In this document: one piece after another, positions 23,540-30,058 of the stretch
Layout of the letters: each line of letters starts with the position of its first letter
Position numbering within the stretch: position 1 is the stretch's first letter
From: CAG-390 sp964384555
GTDB lineage: Bacteria; Bacillota; Clostridia; Oscillospirales; CAG-272
DNA length: 35,011 nt
Direction: 5' to 3'
NCBI GenBank assembly: GCA_964384555.1
Contig: CAYLLA010000013.1
Coordinates: forward strand, 1 to 35,011
Program-made: the position numbers and the translations under genes
Notes under the pieces: generated by a model
What the model saw: only the letters and a program-made list of their open reading frames with translations
What the model was told of the DNA's origin: nothing
Database searches by the model: none

Positions 23540-24165
23540 ATTACGAGCGCGGCACATCACGCACGCCGCGCGGCGCGTTGAGGAAGAAATCCGCAGAGCG
23601 GATTTCAAAATAAAATGTAGTGCACGCACCACAGTGTCGTGCTGAAACGATGAATTTAGATATTCAAAAATGTCTATAGGCAAAAGATGCGATTCTTGCC
23701 AAGCCTTCTCATGTGTGAGAAGGTGTCATGTCTCGCGGGGGATATGTTTAAATTCTGCATTAACAATAATCGCGGACATGACGGATGAGGAGGTGAAATT
23801 AGATTTTTGCGCGAGCAAAAATTTCATATTAAAATGCAGTCATTATTATAAAGGTTAGTAATAGGCGAGTGCACAAACATTACCTAAAAACGTAGGTCAC
23901 GCATCACACGTAACGTGCCGCAAAAAAGAGAACGGAATAAGGAATAATGAAGATTTCCGCGCGGCGGAAATCTCAGTTTTACCTCCTCATCCGTCATGGA
24001 TCACCGGAAAACCCACAAAAACGACGTTTTTGCTTGCAAAACTGCGAATTTCTTTCGCCTCGTCGTTTTTGATGACTCTACCCGAATAGCGGGGCGAGTC
24101 GCTTCCGCTACCGCACGCAACGCGTGCGATTTCACCTGCGAAGCACAATCTCACTGCCGCGCGGC
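23540..24165. repeat. Long repeat-filled intergenic stretch
   Basis: No gene is supported. Recognisable modules: GAGGAAGAAATCCGCAGAGCGGATTTC (23580-23606); TGTCTATAGGCAAAAGA (about 23670-23686) with TTCTTGCCAAGCCTTCTC and a short hairpin; 'gtcatgtctcgcggg...gcggacatgac' (about 23725-23782); and the hairpin GATTTCCGCGCGGCGGAAATC in the opposite sense to the copy near 275 (about 23951-23972). The segment at 24110-24165 read on the minus strand (GCTTCGCAGGTGAAATCGCACGCG) matches 34716-34740. Confidence 0.75.
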
Positions 24166-24167
24166 GT

Positions 24168-26111
24168 TTAAATTATCTCCTCGTAAAGCTCCAGCAGGCG
24201 TTCCTCGATCTCGGCCACGCGCTCGGATATCTCCCCTGCGCGCTGATAATCCGATGCCGCCGAGCCGTAAAGCTCGCCGTTGAGCCGATCCAGCTCGCCC
24301 TCAAGCTCCGCCGCTTCCTTTTTCATTCGCTCAAGCCTTGCCGCGGCGCGGCGAGCATCCGCCGCCTCTTTTTTATTTTTAAGATAAAGCTCTTTGTTGG
24401 TCGGCGCGGCGTTGGCCGTGTCGCCGGTGCTTGCGGTGTCCGAGTCGGCAGCGGATAGCCTCTCCCGCTCGGCGCACCATTCCTCCCAAGCCTGCCCCGC
24501 GTGCCCGACCGGCATGCTGTGCAGTCTGCCCGCGCCGTCAAAGCCGAGTATCCGCGTGGCGGTGTTGGAGATGAACTTACGATCGTGCGAAACGCATATC
24601 AGCGTGCCGTCAAATTCGCCGAGCGCCGCCTCAAGCGCCTCGCGCGAGCCGATGTCAAGATGGTTGGTCGGCTCGTCAAGTATCAGGGTGTTCATTTTGG
24701 AGAGCATCAGCTTGACCAGTGTCAGCCTTGCACGCTCGCCGCCGGATAACACATCCACCGTTTTAAATACATCATCTCCGCGGAACAAAAACGTGCCGAG
24801 CGCACCACGCGCCTCATGCTCTTTCATGTCGGGATACTGCGTCCACAGCTCCTCAAGCACGGTGTTTTCGTCATTAAGCTTTTGGTTCTCCTGGTCGTAG
24901 TAGCCTATCTGCAGGTTGTGGCCAAGATCCAGCACGCCCGCCGTGGGGTGCAGTCGGCCAAGCATTATTTTTATCAGGGTGGACTTGCCGCAGCCGTTGG
25001 GGCCGACGATAAACACCCGCTCGCCGCGCTTTATAAGAAAGTCAAGACCGCAAAGCAGGGGCGCGCCGCCCGGGTAGCCGAAGCGCAGGCCGCGTGCCGT
25101 CATGACCTCGTTGCCGCTGGGCAGACCGCGGGAAAAGCGCATCCGCACCGTTCGCGCCTCGCTTTGCGGAGCATCCAGCCGCTCCATTTTGTCAAGCAGC
25201 TTTTGGCGGCTCTCGGCGGCGATTATATTGCGCTCACGGTTCCAACGCCGCTGTTGGGCAATGTACGCCTCCTGCCGCGCTATCTCCTTTTGCTGGTCGC
25301 GGTAGTGCTTTTCGTATATCTCGCGGTCCACTCGCCGCTGCTCGGCAGATGCCGTGTATCCGCCGCGGTAGAGCTTGGCCGTGCCGTGCTCTATCATCAG
25401 CGTTTTGGTGGTCACGCGGTCAAGAAAATAACGGTCGTGCGATACCACTATCAGGCACTTGCGGTAGGATGCAAGATAGCCCTCAAGCCAGCCGAGGGTC
25501 TCGGAGTCAAGGTGGTTGGTCGGCTCGTCAAGTATCAAAATATCAGGTTCGCGGCAAAGACGGCGCGCCAGTGCCAAGCGGGTGCGCTGGCCGCCGCTGA
25601 GGGAATCTATCGGCAGCTCGGCATCCTCACGCGAAAAGCCCATGTGGGTGAGGGTGGAGTCGCAGATCGAGCGAAAGGTCAGCCCGCCGCCCCTTACATA
25701 TTCCTCGTGCAGGGCAGAATACTCACGCGCGCGCCGCTCGTATTCAGGCGTTTCGGATTCATGCGCATGCGCATTCATGTATTCGGTCAGCTCGTCAAGC
25801 CGCGCCTCCGCCGCTATCAGCTCGGGGTAGGCGGCAAACATCTGCTCGCGCACGCTGCCGCCGCATTCGGGGTCGATGTTAAACGCGCTGTCCTGCGCCA
25901 AAAGCCCAAGTGTGGTCTCGCGGCCTATAAAAACACTGCCGGCGGAGGGCTCGGTGCGCCCCATTATCACAGAGAGCAGGGTGGATTTGCCGCATCCGTT
26001 TGCGCCGACAATGCCAAGGCGGTCGTTTTCGTTGAGCGCAAAGGATACGTCCTTTAGTATATCGCGCGGGCCAAAGGAGATCCCAAGGCCGTTTATGCTT
26101 ATTATCGTCAT
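24168..26111 (-). CDS. ABC-F family ATPase
   Basis: 647 aa with two ABC cassettes and no TM segments, i.e. a soluble ribosome-associated ABC-F factor rather than a transporter. Cassette 1: GANGCGKST near 36, 'LSGGQRTRLALA', 'LILDEPTNHLD'. The linker between cassettes (about 240-320) is highly charged and helical, the P-site tRNA interaction motif in known members. Cassette 2: GPNGCGKST, 'LSGGERARLTL', 'LILDEPTNHLD'. The C-terminal ~110 residues are low-complexity then coiled coil (AARLERMKKEAAELEGELDR), as in Uup/YdiF types. It lies 30 nt after the S24 repressor gene on the same strand, so the two are probably cotranscribed. Housekeeping translation factor or antibiotic-protection factor cannot be told apart. 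Confidence 0.93.
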   Translation of the reverse strand: MTIISINGLGISFGPRDILKDVSFALNENDRLGIVGANGCGKSTLLSVIMGRTEPSAGSVFIGRETTLGLLAQDSAFNIDPECGGSVREQMFAAYPELIAAEARLDELTEYMNAHAHESETPEYERRAREYSALHEEYVRGGGLTFRSICDSTLTHMGFSREDAELPIDSLSGGQRTRLALARRLCREPDILILDEPTNHLDSETLGWLEGYLASYRKCLIVVSHDRYFLDRVTTKTLMIEHGTAKLYRGGYTASAEQRRVDREIYEKHYRDQQKEIARQEAYIAQQRRWNRERNIIAAESRQKLLDKMERLDAPQSEARTVRMRFSRGLPSGNEVMTARGLRFGYPGGAPLLCGLDFLIKRGERVFIVGPNGCGKSTLIKIMLGRLHPTAGVLDLGHNLQIGYYDQENQKLNDENTVLEELWTQYPDMKEHEARGALGTFLFRGDDVFKTVDVLSGGERARLTLVKLMLSKMNTLILDEPTNHLDIGSREALEAALGEFDGTLICVSHDRKFISNTATRILGFDGAGRLHSMPVGHAGQAWEEWCAERERLSAADSDTASTGDTANAAPTNKELYLKNKKEAADARRAAARLERMKKEAAELEGELDRLNGELYGSAASDYQRAGEISERVAEIEERLLELYEEII

Positions 26112-26141
26112 TTTGTTCCTTTTTGAATTGAAAATATATTT

Positions 26142-26762
26142 TTAAAGCTTTATCTTTATCTCGCAGGCAACGCCGAGTATCCGCGCCTCGCCTGTCTCAA
26201 AATCTATCATCGAGAGGGGGATGGGCTCGTAATCCGGGTTTTCCGGCAGCAGATAGACCATCCGCCCCTTGCGGTGAAAACGCTTGACGGTTGCCGATTC
26301 GCCGCCCACAAGACAGGCCACTATCTGCCCCTCCTCGGCGTACTGCTGTTTGTGAAACAGCACCAGCGAGCCGTCAACCATGCCAATGTCCTTCATGCTG
26401 TCCCCGCGCACGCGCAGGTAGAAAAATTCGTCGGCATCCGGAATGTCCGCCAGCTCGTAGCCCATCAGCGTTTCGTTGGTGATTATCGGACTTCCCGCGC
26501 GTATCTCGCCAATGACCGGTACCATCCGCTCGGCAAGCATGGCACTGCCGCCGCGGTCTGTGGTGGGCCGCTCGCCGCCCATCAGCTCCTCTACCGGAAC
26601 GCCAAAATGCTCGGCAAGCAGACGCAGCTTGTCGGGCTTTGGGGAGCTGCGGCCGTGCTTCCAATCCGAAAATGAGGAGTTGGAAATGCCGGTCTCCTTG
26701 GCTACCCTGTATGCGGTTGTTTTGTTTGCGGCCAGCAGCCGCTCAAATGCCTGATAATCCAT
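26142..26762 (-). CDS. HTH-S24 (LexA/CI-like) self-cleaving repressor
   Basis: 206 aa. Residues ~5-60 are an XRE-type helix-turn-helix (TTAYRVAKETGISNSSFSDW then KLRLLAEHFGV). Residues ~80-206 are a LexA/UmuD peptidase domain: the scissile Ala89-Gly90 in 'GEIRAGSPI', the nucleophile Ser122 in 'RGDSMKD' and the general base Lys160 in 'ESATVKRF'. All three are intact, so DNA-damage (RecA*)-stimulated self-cleavage is expected. It is XRE-type rather than the winged-helix LexA of the SOS regulon, more like phage CI or ICE repressors. It faces the sigma-like gene across a shared promoter region and precedes an ABC-F gene. Confidence 0.92.
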   Translation of the reverse strand: MDYQAFERLLAANKTTAYRVAKETGISNSSFSDWKHGRSSPKPDKLRLLAEHFGVPVEELMGGERPTTDRGGSAMLAERMVPVIGEIRAGSPIITNETLMGYELADIPDADEFFYLRVRGDSMKDIGMVDGSLVLFHKQQYAEEGQIVACLVGGESATVKRFHRKGRMVYLLPENPDYEPIPLSMIDFETGEARILGVACEIKIKL

Positions 26763-26819
26763 CTTTGGGGCTATCCTTTGCGGGATTCATAAAAATATTA
26801 CGTTTTTGCGGAATAGTAC

Positions 26820-26848
26820 TTGACAGTATTACGCAAATGTGATATAAT
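26820..26848 (+). promoter_or_regulatory. Rightward promoter toward the sigma-like gene
   Basis: TTGACA (26820-26825), 17-bp spacer, TATAAT (26843-26848). TTGACAG (26820) and CTGTCAA (26850-26856) form an inverted pair around the promoter. TATTACG occurs inside the spacer (26827), upstream in 'TATTACGtttttgCGGAATA' (about 26797-26816) and inverted at 26983-26989; these are candidate operator sites for the neighbouring repressor. Confidence 0.85.
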
Positions 26849-26888
26849 GCTGTCAAAGCAAAAGCGAAAGCGTTGTCACGTCCCCTTT

Positions 26889-26917
26889 ATTATATGATAA
26901 AACGCCGCTTTTGTCAA
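26889..26917 (-). promoter_or_regulatory. Leftward promoter of the S24 repressor gene
   Basis: Minus strand TTGACA (26917-26912), 17-bp spacer, TATAAT (26894-26889), both perfect. It points at, and transcribes across, the rightward promoter at 26820-26848, so the two are face to face. Confidence 0.87.
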
Positions 26918-26941
26918 GTAAAAATGAAAAAAAGAGCGAAT

Positions 26942-26970
26942 ATTGTCGAAATGCCTGACCGCTCGACAAT
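26942..26970. repeat. Inverted repeat in the switch region
   Basis: ATTGTCGA (26942-26949) and TCGACAAT (26963-26970), perfect 8-bp arms with a 13-nt spacer. It lies in the leader of the rightward transcript and upstream of the leftward promoter; operator or RNA hairpin. Confidence 0.7.
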
Positions 26971-27038
26971 GCGCTCATAAAACGTAATATTTCGTGAATG
27001 CGAAACAAATAATTAAAAAGAAAGGGATGATAAAAGAA

Positions 27039-27518
27039 ATGGATGAAAAAAATATCTCTGCCGCAGCGGAGCTTGAACGGTTGAGGGTCGGCGGGCGCGT
27101 GCGGGATGACGGGCTGGACGAAGCGCGGCGATATCTGGAAAGCTACAGGCACGGTGCGCGGATGCTGCGTGCCGACAAATATGCGCGGGAGTATTTTCCG
27201 GATCGTTGTGAGGAGCGCGACCCAGAGGAGGCGGCGGCAGACGAGCTGGATGCATCGCTCATTCGTGCGCGGCTCTGCGAGGTGCGCGGGTTCATATCCT
27301 CGCTTGAGTGCGGTGAGGACGGCCGGGCGCTGCTTTATTATCATTACATACGCGGCATACCGGTCGCCGAGTGCGCCGAGATGCTGCATATATCGCGGGC
27401 CGGAGCGTTCCGCCTCCGCCGCGCCGCCCTCGTTGAGGTGGCAAGGAGGCTGGAGGAGCAGCATTCGCTGCGCGCAATGATGTGCGCTTCGCGCAGTGAT
27501 GTGCGCTACGCGCAATGA
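27039..27518 (+). CDS. Sigma-70 region-4-like HTH protein
   Basis: 159 aa from ATG 27039, 12 nt after AAAGGG; ATG 27027 in frame is too close to that site. The N-terminal ~75 residues are charged and helical. Residues ~85-140 resemble a sigma region-4 helix-turn-helix (ALLYYHYIRGIPVAECAEML, 'ISRAGAFRLRRAALVEV'), as in phage late regulators and small sigma-like proteins. No region 2 is present, so it is not a full sigma factor. Its last ~17 residues (from HSLRAMMCASRSD on) are encoded by tandem GCGC..GCGC repeats that also provide the stop. It is driven by the promoter opposed to the S24 repressor gene. Confidence 0.8.
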   Translation: MDEKNISAAAELERLRVGGRVRDDGLDEARRYLESYRHGARMLRADKYAREYFPDRCEERDPEEAAADELDASLIRARLCEVRGFISSLECGEDGRALLYYHYIRGIPVAECAEMLHISRAGAFRLRRAALVEVARRLEEQHSLRAMMCASRSDVRYAQ

Positions 27519-27579
27519 TGTGCCGCGATGCACAATGATGTGCGCTTCGCGCAATGATGTGCGCTACGCGCAATGATGA
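27464..27579 (+). repeat. Six tandem GCGCnnnGCGCAATGATGT units
   Basis: Units at about 27464, 27484, 27503, 27522, 27542 and 27561, mostly 19 bp. Each is a GCGC-loop-GCGC hairpin (TTC or TAC loop; unit 4 is diverged) followed by A(A/G)TGATGT. The first three are inside the sigma-like ORF. A bridging 'gtaggggcgacc' module begins at the end. Confidence 0.9.
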
Positions 27580-27880
27580 GTAGGGGCGACCTGCGGTCGC
27601 CCGCAACGATGGATATCGCAATCGTTTACGGCTGTAGATAAAAGATACAACTCTATCAAGGCTCCCTCCGGGAGGGAGCTGTCGCGGCCTGACCGCGACT
27701 GAAGGAGAGCGCGGCACTAAGGAGTGCGCTGTTCTTTACCGAGAACAGATTATTTAGATTCGCAGGCTCCTTCCGCCCTCGCAATTTGCTCGGGCACCTC
27801 CCTCTCGGAGGGAGGCTTGGCGAAAGTCCATTCTTTTGCCTATAGACATTTAGAATATCCATATCCATCGTTTTCGGCGG
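27579..27880. repeat. Inverted composite of the intergenic repeat element
   Basis: The left copy (27581-27690) reads GTAGGGGCGACC, 'gatggatatcgcaatcg', then 'atcaaggctccctccgg' with a hairpin. The right copy (about 27795-27875) is the same element on the other strand: GGAGGGAGGCTTGG, then 'cttttgcctatagacat' and 'atatccatatccatcg'. Together they form a MITE-like structure with unrelated sequence between. No transposase is seen. Confidence 0.8.
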
Positions 27881-27911
27881 GAGCAAGCTGTATAGTGTAG
27901 TAAGATAGTAA

Positions 27912-27940
27912 GGACATAGTATACAGTTTTATGGTATAAT
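27912..27940 (+). promoter_or_regulatory. Extended -10 promoter candidate
   Basis: TGGTATAAT (27932-27940) is an extended -10; the -35 region (GGACAT, 27912) is weak. It points toward the candidate RNA at 28013-28348. Confidence 0.45.
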
Positions 27941-28012
27941 AAAGGCATCGACCCCCGCCCTACGGCAACGAGATATAATTTCGCCTACAGACGGATAGAA
28001 AGCAAAATTTGA

Positions 28013-28348
28013 TAGGTGATAATGTTCCGCACCGACTTAATTGACAAAGGAAGACACGACTCTGATCTTCTCCACCATCGAGGTATAAATCTTGGGTTCG
28101 CATTCGCTCACCCGAGATTTAAAAAAACCCGCCGAGCCGTGTGGTCGCCATGTGGAAACCCTGCCGAGCAAGGTGGGATCCTATCGCGGGCTTTACTGCT
28201 CCCAGCGTCCCCAACATCCGCGAGACAAGTCGATCGGGGGTGTGTTGGGGGAGGTCTGCAAACCACCCTTGATTTCCTGTTTCGGACCCCTTAAAAGTAG
28301 TGTCGGTTCCGTTTTGACGACCATCACGCACTAAGCAGGATGGTTTTT
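28013..28348 (+). ncRNA. Candidate structured non-coding RNA, class not recognised
   Basis: This stretch is not made of the window's repeat modules, has no plausible protein, and ends in an intrinsic terminator on the plus strand. Strong local helices: AAATCTTGGGT (28087-28097) with ACCCGAGATTT (28110-28120); CCCCAACA (28209-28216) with TGTTGGGG (28243-28250); and a possible closing pair ACCGAC (28031-28036) with GTCGGT (28302-28307). I looked for hallmarks of RNase P, tmRNA, SRP RNA and common riboswitches and did not find them. 6S RNA cannot be excluded by eye. Exact 5' end unknown. Confidence 0.45.
28320..28348 (+). terminator. Intrinsic terminator of the candidate RNA
   Basis: ACCATC (28320-28325) with GATGGT (28339-28344), 13-nt loop, followed by TTTT and A/T-rich sequence. 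The T-run exists only on the plus strand, so it does not serve the minus-strand DUF1292 gene. Confidence 0.65.
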
Positions 28349-28374
28349 AATATTTTATGTTTTATTTGGCGATG

Positions 28375-28692
28375 TTATTCGGCGTCGTAGTCGTACTCGG
28401 CATCAAATGCATCGTCAAAGGTCGCGGCCACGCGGTCAAACTCCGCGTCGTCCTCTATCTCAACAAGCTCCTCGCCGTCCTCGCCCTGAATGCTTTTGAG
28501 GATGATGTACTCGGTAAAACCGCCGTCATCATCGGCCGAGCCTGCGGGGATCAGTGCAAAATATTGCACGCCGTCAACCACACAGCCGCCGATCACCTCA
28601 AATTCTATCTCGTTGTTGTCCTCATCAAGGAGGGTCACGATCTCGGCCTCAAGCAGCTCGTTGTTTTCGTTTTTATCTTTGTTGTTTTCCAT
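28375..28692 (-). CDS. DUF1292 family acidic protein
   Basis: 105 aa, very acidic. Core 'VTLLDEDNNEIEFEVIG' and 'YFALIPAGSADDDGGFTEYI' matches the DUF1292 pattern (short beta-rich domain common in Firmicutes, function unknown). The N-terminus is Asn/Lys/Glu-rich and the tail is Asp/Glu/Ala-rich (DDAFDAEYDYDAE). AAAGGATCGAGG precedes ATG 28692, and it has its own promoter. No intrinsic terminator is seen after it. Confidence 0.9.
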   Translation of the reverse strand: MENNKDKNENNELLEAEIVTLLDEDNNEIEFEVIGGCVVDGVQYFALIPAGSADDDGGFTEYIILKSIQGEDGEELVEIEDDAEFDRVAATFDDAFDAEYDYDAE

Positions 28693-28721
28693 GATTTCCT
28701 CGATCCTTTCAATCTGATAAT

Positions 28722-28750
28722 ATTGTACCCGATAGCGGGCGTTTTGTCAA
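28722..28750 (-). promoter_or_regulatory. Promoter of the DUF1292 gene
   Basis: Minus strand TTGACA (28750-28745), 17-bp spacer, TACAAT (28727-28722). Confidence 0.85.
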
Positions 28751-28782
28751 TGGTAATATTCAACGAATTTTAAAAATTCAGA

Positions 28783-29976
28783 CTATTCCAAAGCGATCCC
28801 CAGATCCAGCACGCTGGAGAGGATGTAGTTTGAAACAAACATGCCGTTGGAGGTAAAGCGGTAGCTTTCGCCGTCGCACACCACAAAGCCGTCCTTTATA
28901 TACTCGTCAAGCAGAACGCCGTATTTTTCCTTAAAGGAAACGCCAAAGCGCGCGTCAAATTTGCGAATGTTCACACCCTCATCAAGGCGCATGCCGAGCA
29001 TTACATACTCGTCCATGCTCTCGCGGGAGCGCAGCTTGTCGCAGGAGGCGATGATGTTGATATCCGAGCCGATTATCTCCATGCCGTCAATGTAGTCGCG
29101 CACGACGCGGGTGGAGGAGAATCTCTCACGCCCAAAATAGGAGTGCGCGGCGGCGCCAAGGCCCAGATATTCATCGCAGTGCCAGTATTTAAGATTGTGC
29201 CGTGATTCGTACCCCGGCTTTGCAAAGTTGGATATCTCGTATCTCTTGTAGCCGCGGGAGTCAAGGTAGTCCACCGCACGCATGTACATATCATACTCGG
29301 CATCCTCGCCGGGCAGGGCAAGGCTCTCGCGGCGGCGGGCAAAGGGGGTGCCGTCCTCGATCTTGAGGGCGTAGAGCGAGAGGTGCTCAGGCGCGCGGGA
29401 TGCGGCAAAGGAGAGGGATTGCATAAAGGATTCCACCGTTTGAGCCGGAATGCCGTACATAAGATCAAGGCTTATGTTGTCAAAGCCGGCGCGGCGGGCA
29501 TCGTTAAAGGCAGATTCCGCATCTGTCACGCTGTGCGTGCGGCCAAGCAGGGTAAGCTCACCCGGCACGGCGCTCTGCACGCCGATGCTCAGACGGTTCA
29601 CACCCATGCGGCGAATGCGGCGCAGTGAGTCAAGCTCTACCGTGGCGGGGTTGGATTCAATGGTAAATTCCGCACCGCGAGCCACCTTAAAGTTGCGGTA
29701 TATGCCGTCAATTATCCTTTGCAGGTGGGGCAGATCAAGATATGTGGGCGTGCCGCCGCCAATGTAGATGGTATCTATCTCATACGGGCGGCATTTATCG
29801 CGCCAGTCCTCCATTTGGAGCAAAAGTGCATCGGTGTAATGCTCCACCACCGCACTGTTGTTTGGCACAAAGGAGCAAAAATCGCAATATTCGCACTTAC
29901 TGCGGCAAAACGGAATATGCAGATAAAGCCCCAGCGGCTTTTTTTCTTTTTTGCCGAATATGTCTGAAAGTGACAT
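28783..29976 (-). CDS. hemW: Radical SAM heme chaperone HemW
   Basis: 397 aa. 4Fe-4S cluster motif C24-x3-C28-x2-C31 in 'PFCRSKCEYCDFCSF', then 'IYIGGGTPTYL', 'ESNPATVELDS', 'GVNRLSIGVQSA' and 'LDLMYGIPAQT', and the HemW C-terminal domain (HNLKYWHCDEYLGLGAAAHS). HemW proteins were long annotated as oxygen-independent coproporphyrinogen oxidases but bind and deliver heme; the extra Cys after the cluster motif (C34) fits HemN/HemW. Start set by GGAGG at 8 nt. It follows lepA by 82 nt on the same strand, an arrangement also seen in other Firmicutes. Confidence 0.94.
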   Translation of the reverse strand: MSLSDIFGKKEKKPLGLYLHIPFCRSKCEYCDFCSFVPNNSAVVEHYTDALLLQMEDWRDKCRPYEIDTIYIGGGTPTYLDLPHLQRIIDGIYRNFKVARGAEFTIESNPATVELDSLRRIRRMGVNRLSIGVQSAVPGELTLLGRTHSVTDAESAFNDARRAGFDNISLDLMYGIPAQTVESFMQSLSFAASRAPEHLSLYALKIEDGTPFARRRESLALPGEDAEYDMYMRAVDYLDSRGYKRYEISNFAKPGYESRHNLKYWHCDEYLGLGAAAHSYFGRERFSSTRVVRDYIDGMEIIGSDINIIASCDKLRSRESMDEYVMLGMRLDEGVNIRKFDARFGVSFKEKYGVLLDEYIKDGFVVCDGESYRFTSNGMFVSNYILSSVLDLGIALE

Positions 29977-30058
29977 GGTCTTATTCCTCCAAGATCAGTT
30001 ATTTTAGCCGATCGCAAAACGCGGTCGCGGTTTTGTCATGATACTTTGATACACCGCG

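Noticed and set aside
24816..26057. 413-codon plus-strand ORF opposite the ABC-F gene
   Set aside because: Antisense shadow of a well-supported ABC-F coding sequence; composition rich in Val/His/Arg with no family features.
26142..27518. Prophage
   Set aside because: A CI-like repressor and a sigma-like protein recall phage control genes, but no integrase, structural or packaging genes are seen and housekeeping genes surround them.
27464..27579. CRISPR array
   Set aside because: Units are 19-20 bp and directly adjacent with no unique spacers, and no cas genes are present.
28171..28212. T-box riboswitch
   Set aside because: Only a loose match to the antiterminator consensus, no specifier stem seen and no plus-strand gene downstream.
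28016..28334. ORFs of 92 and 80 codons across the candidate RNA
   Set aside because: No ribosome binding sites, no recognisable protein pattern, and the stretch folds into helices and ends in a terminator.
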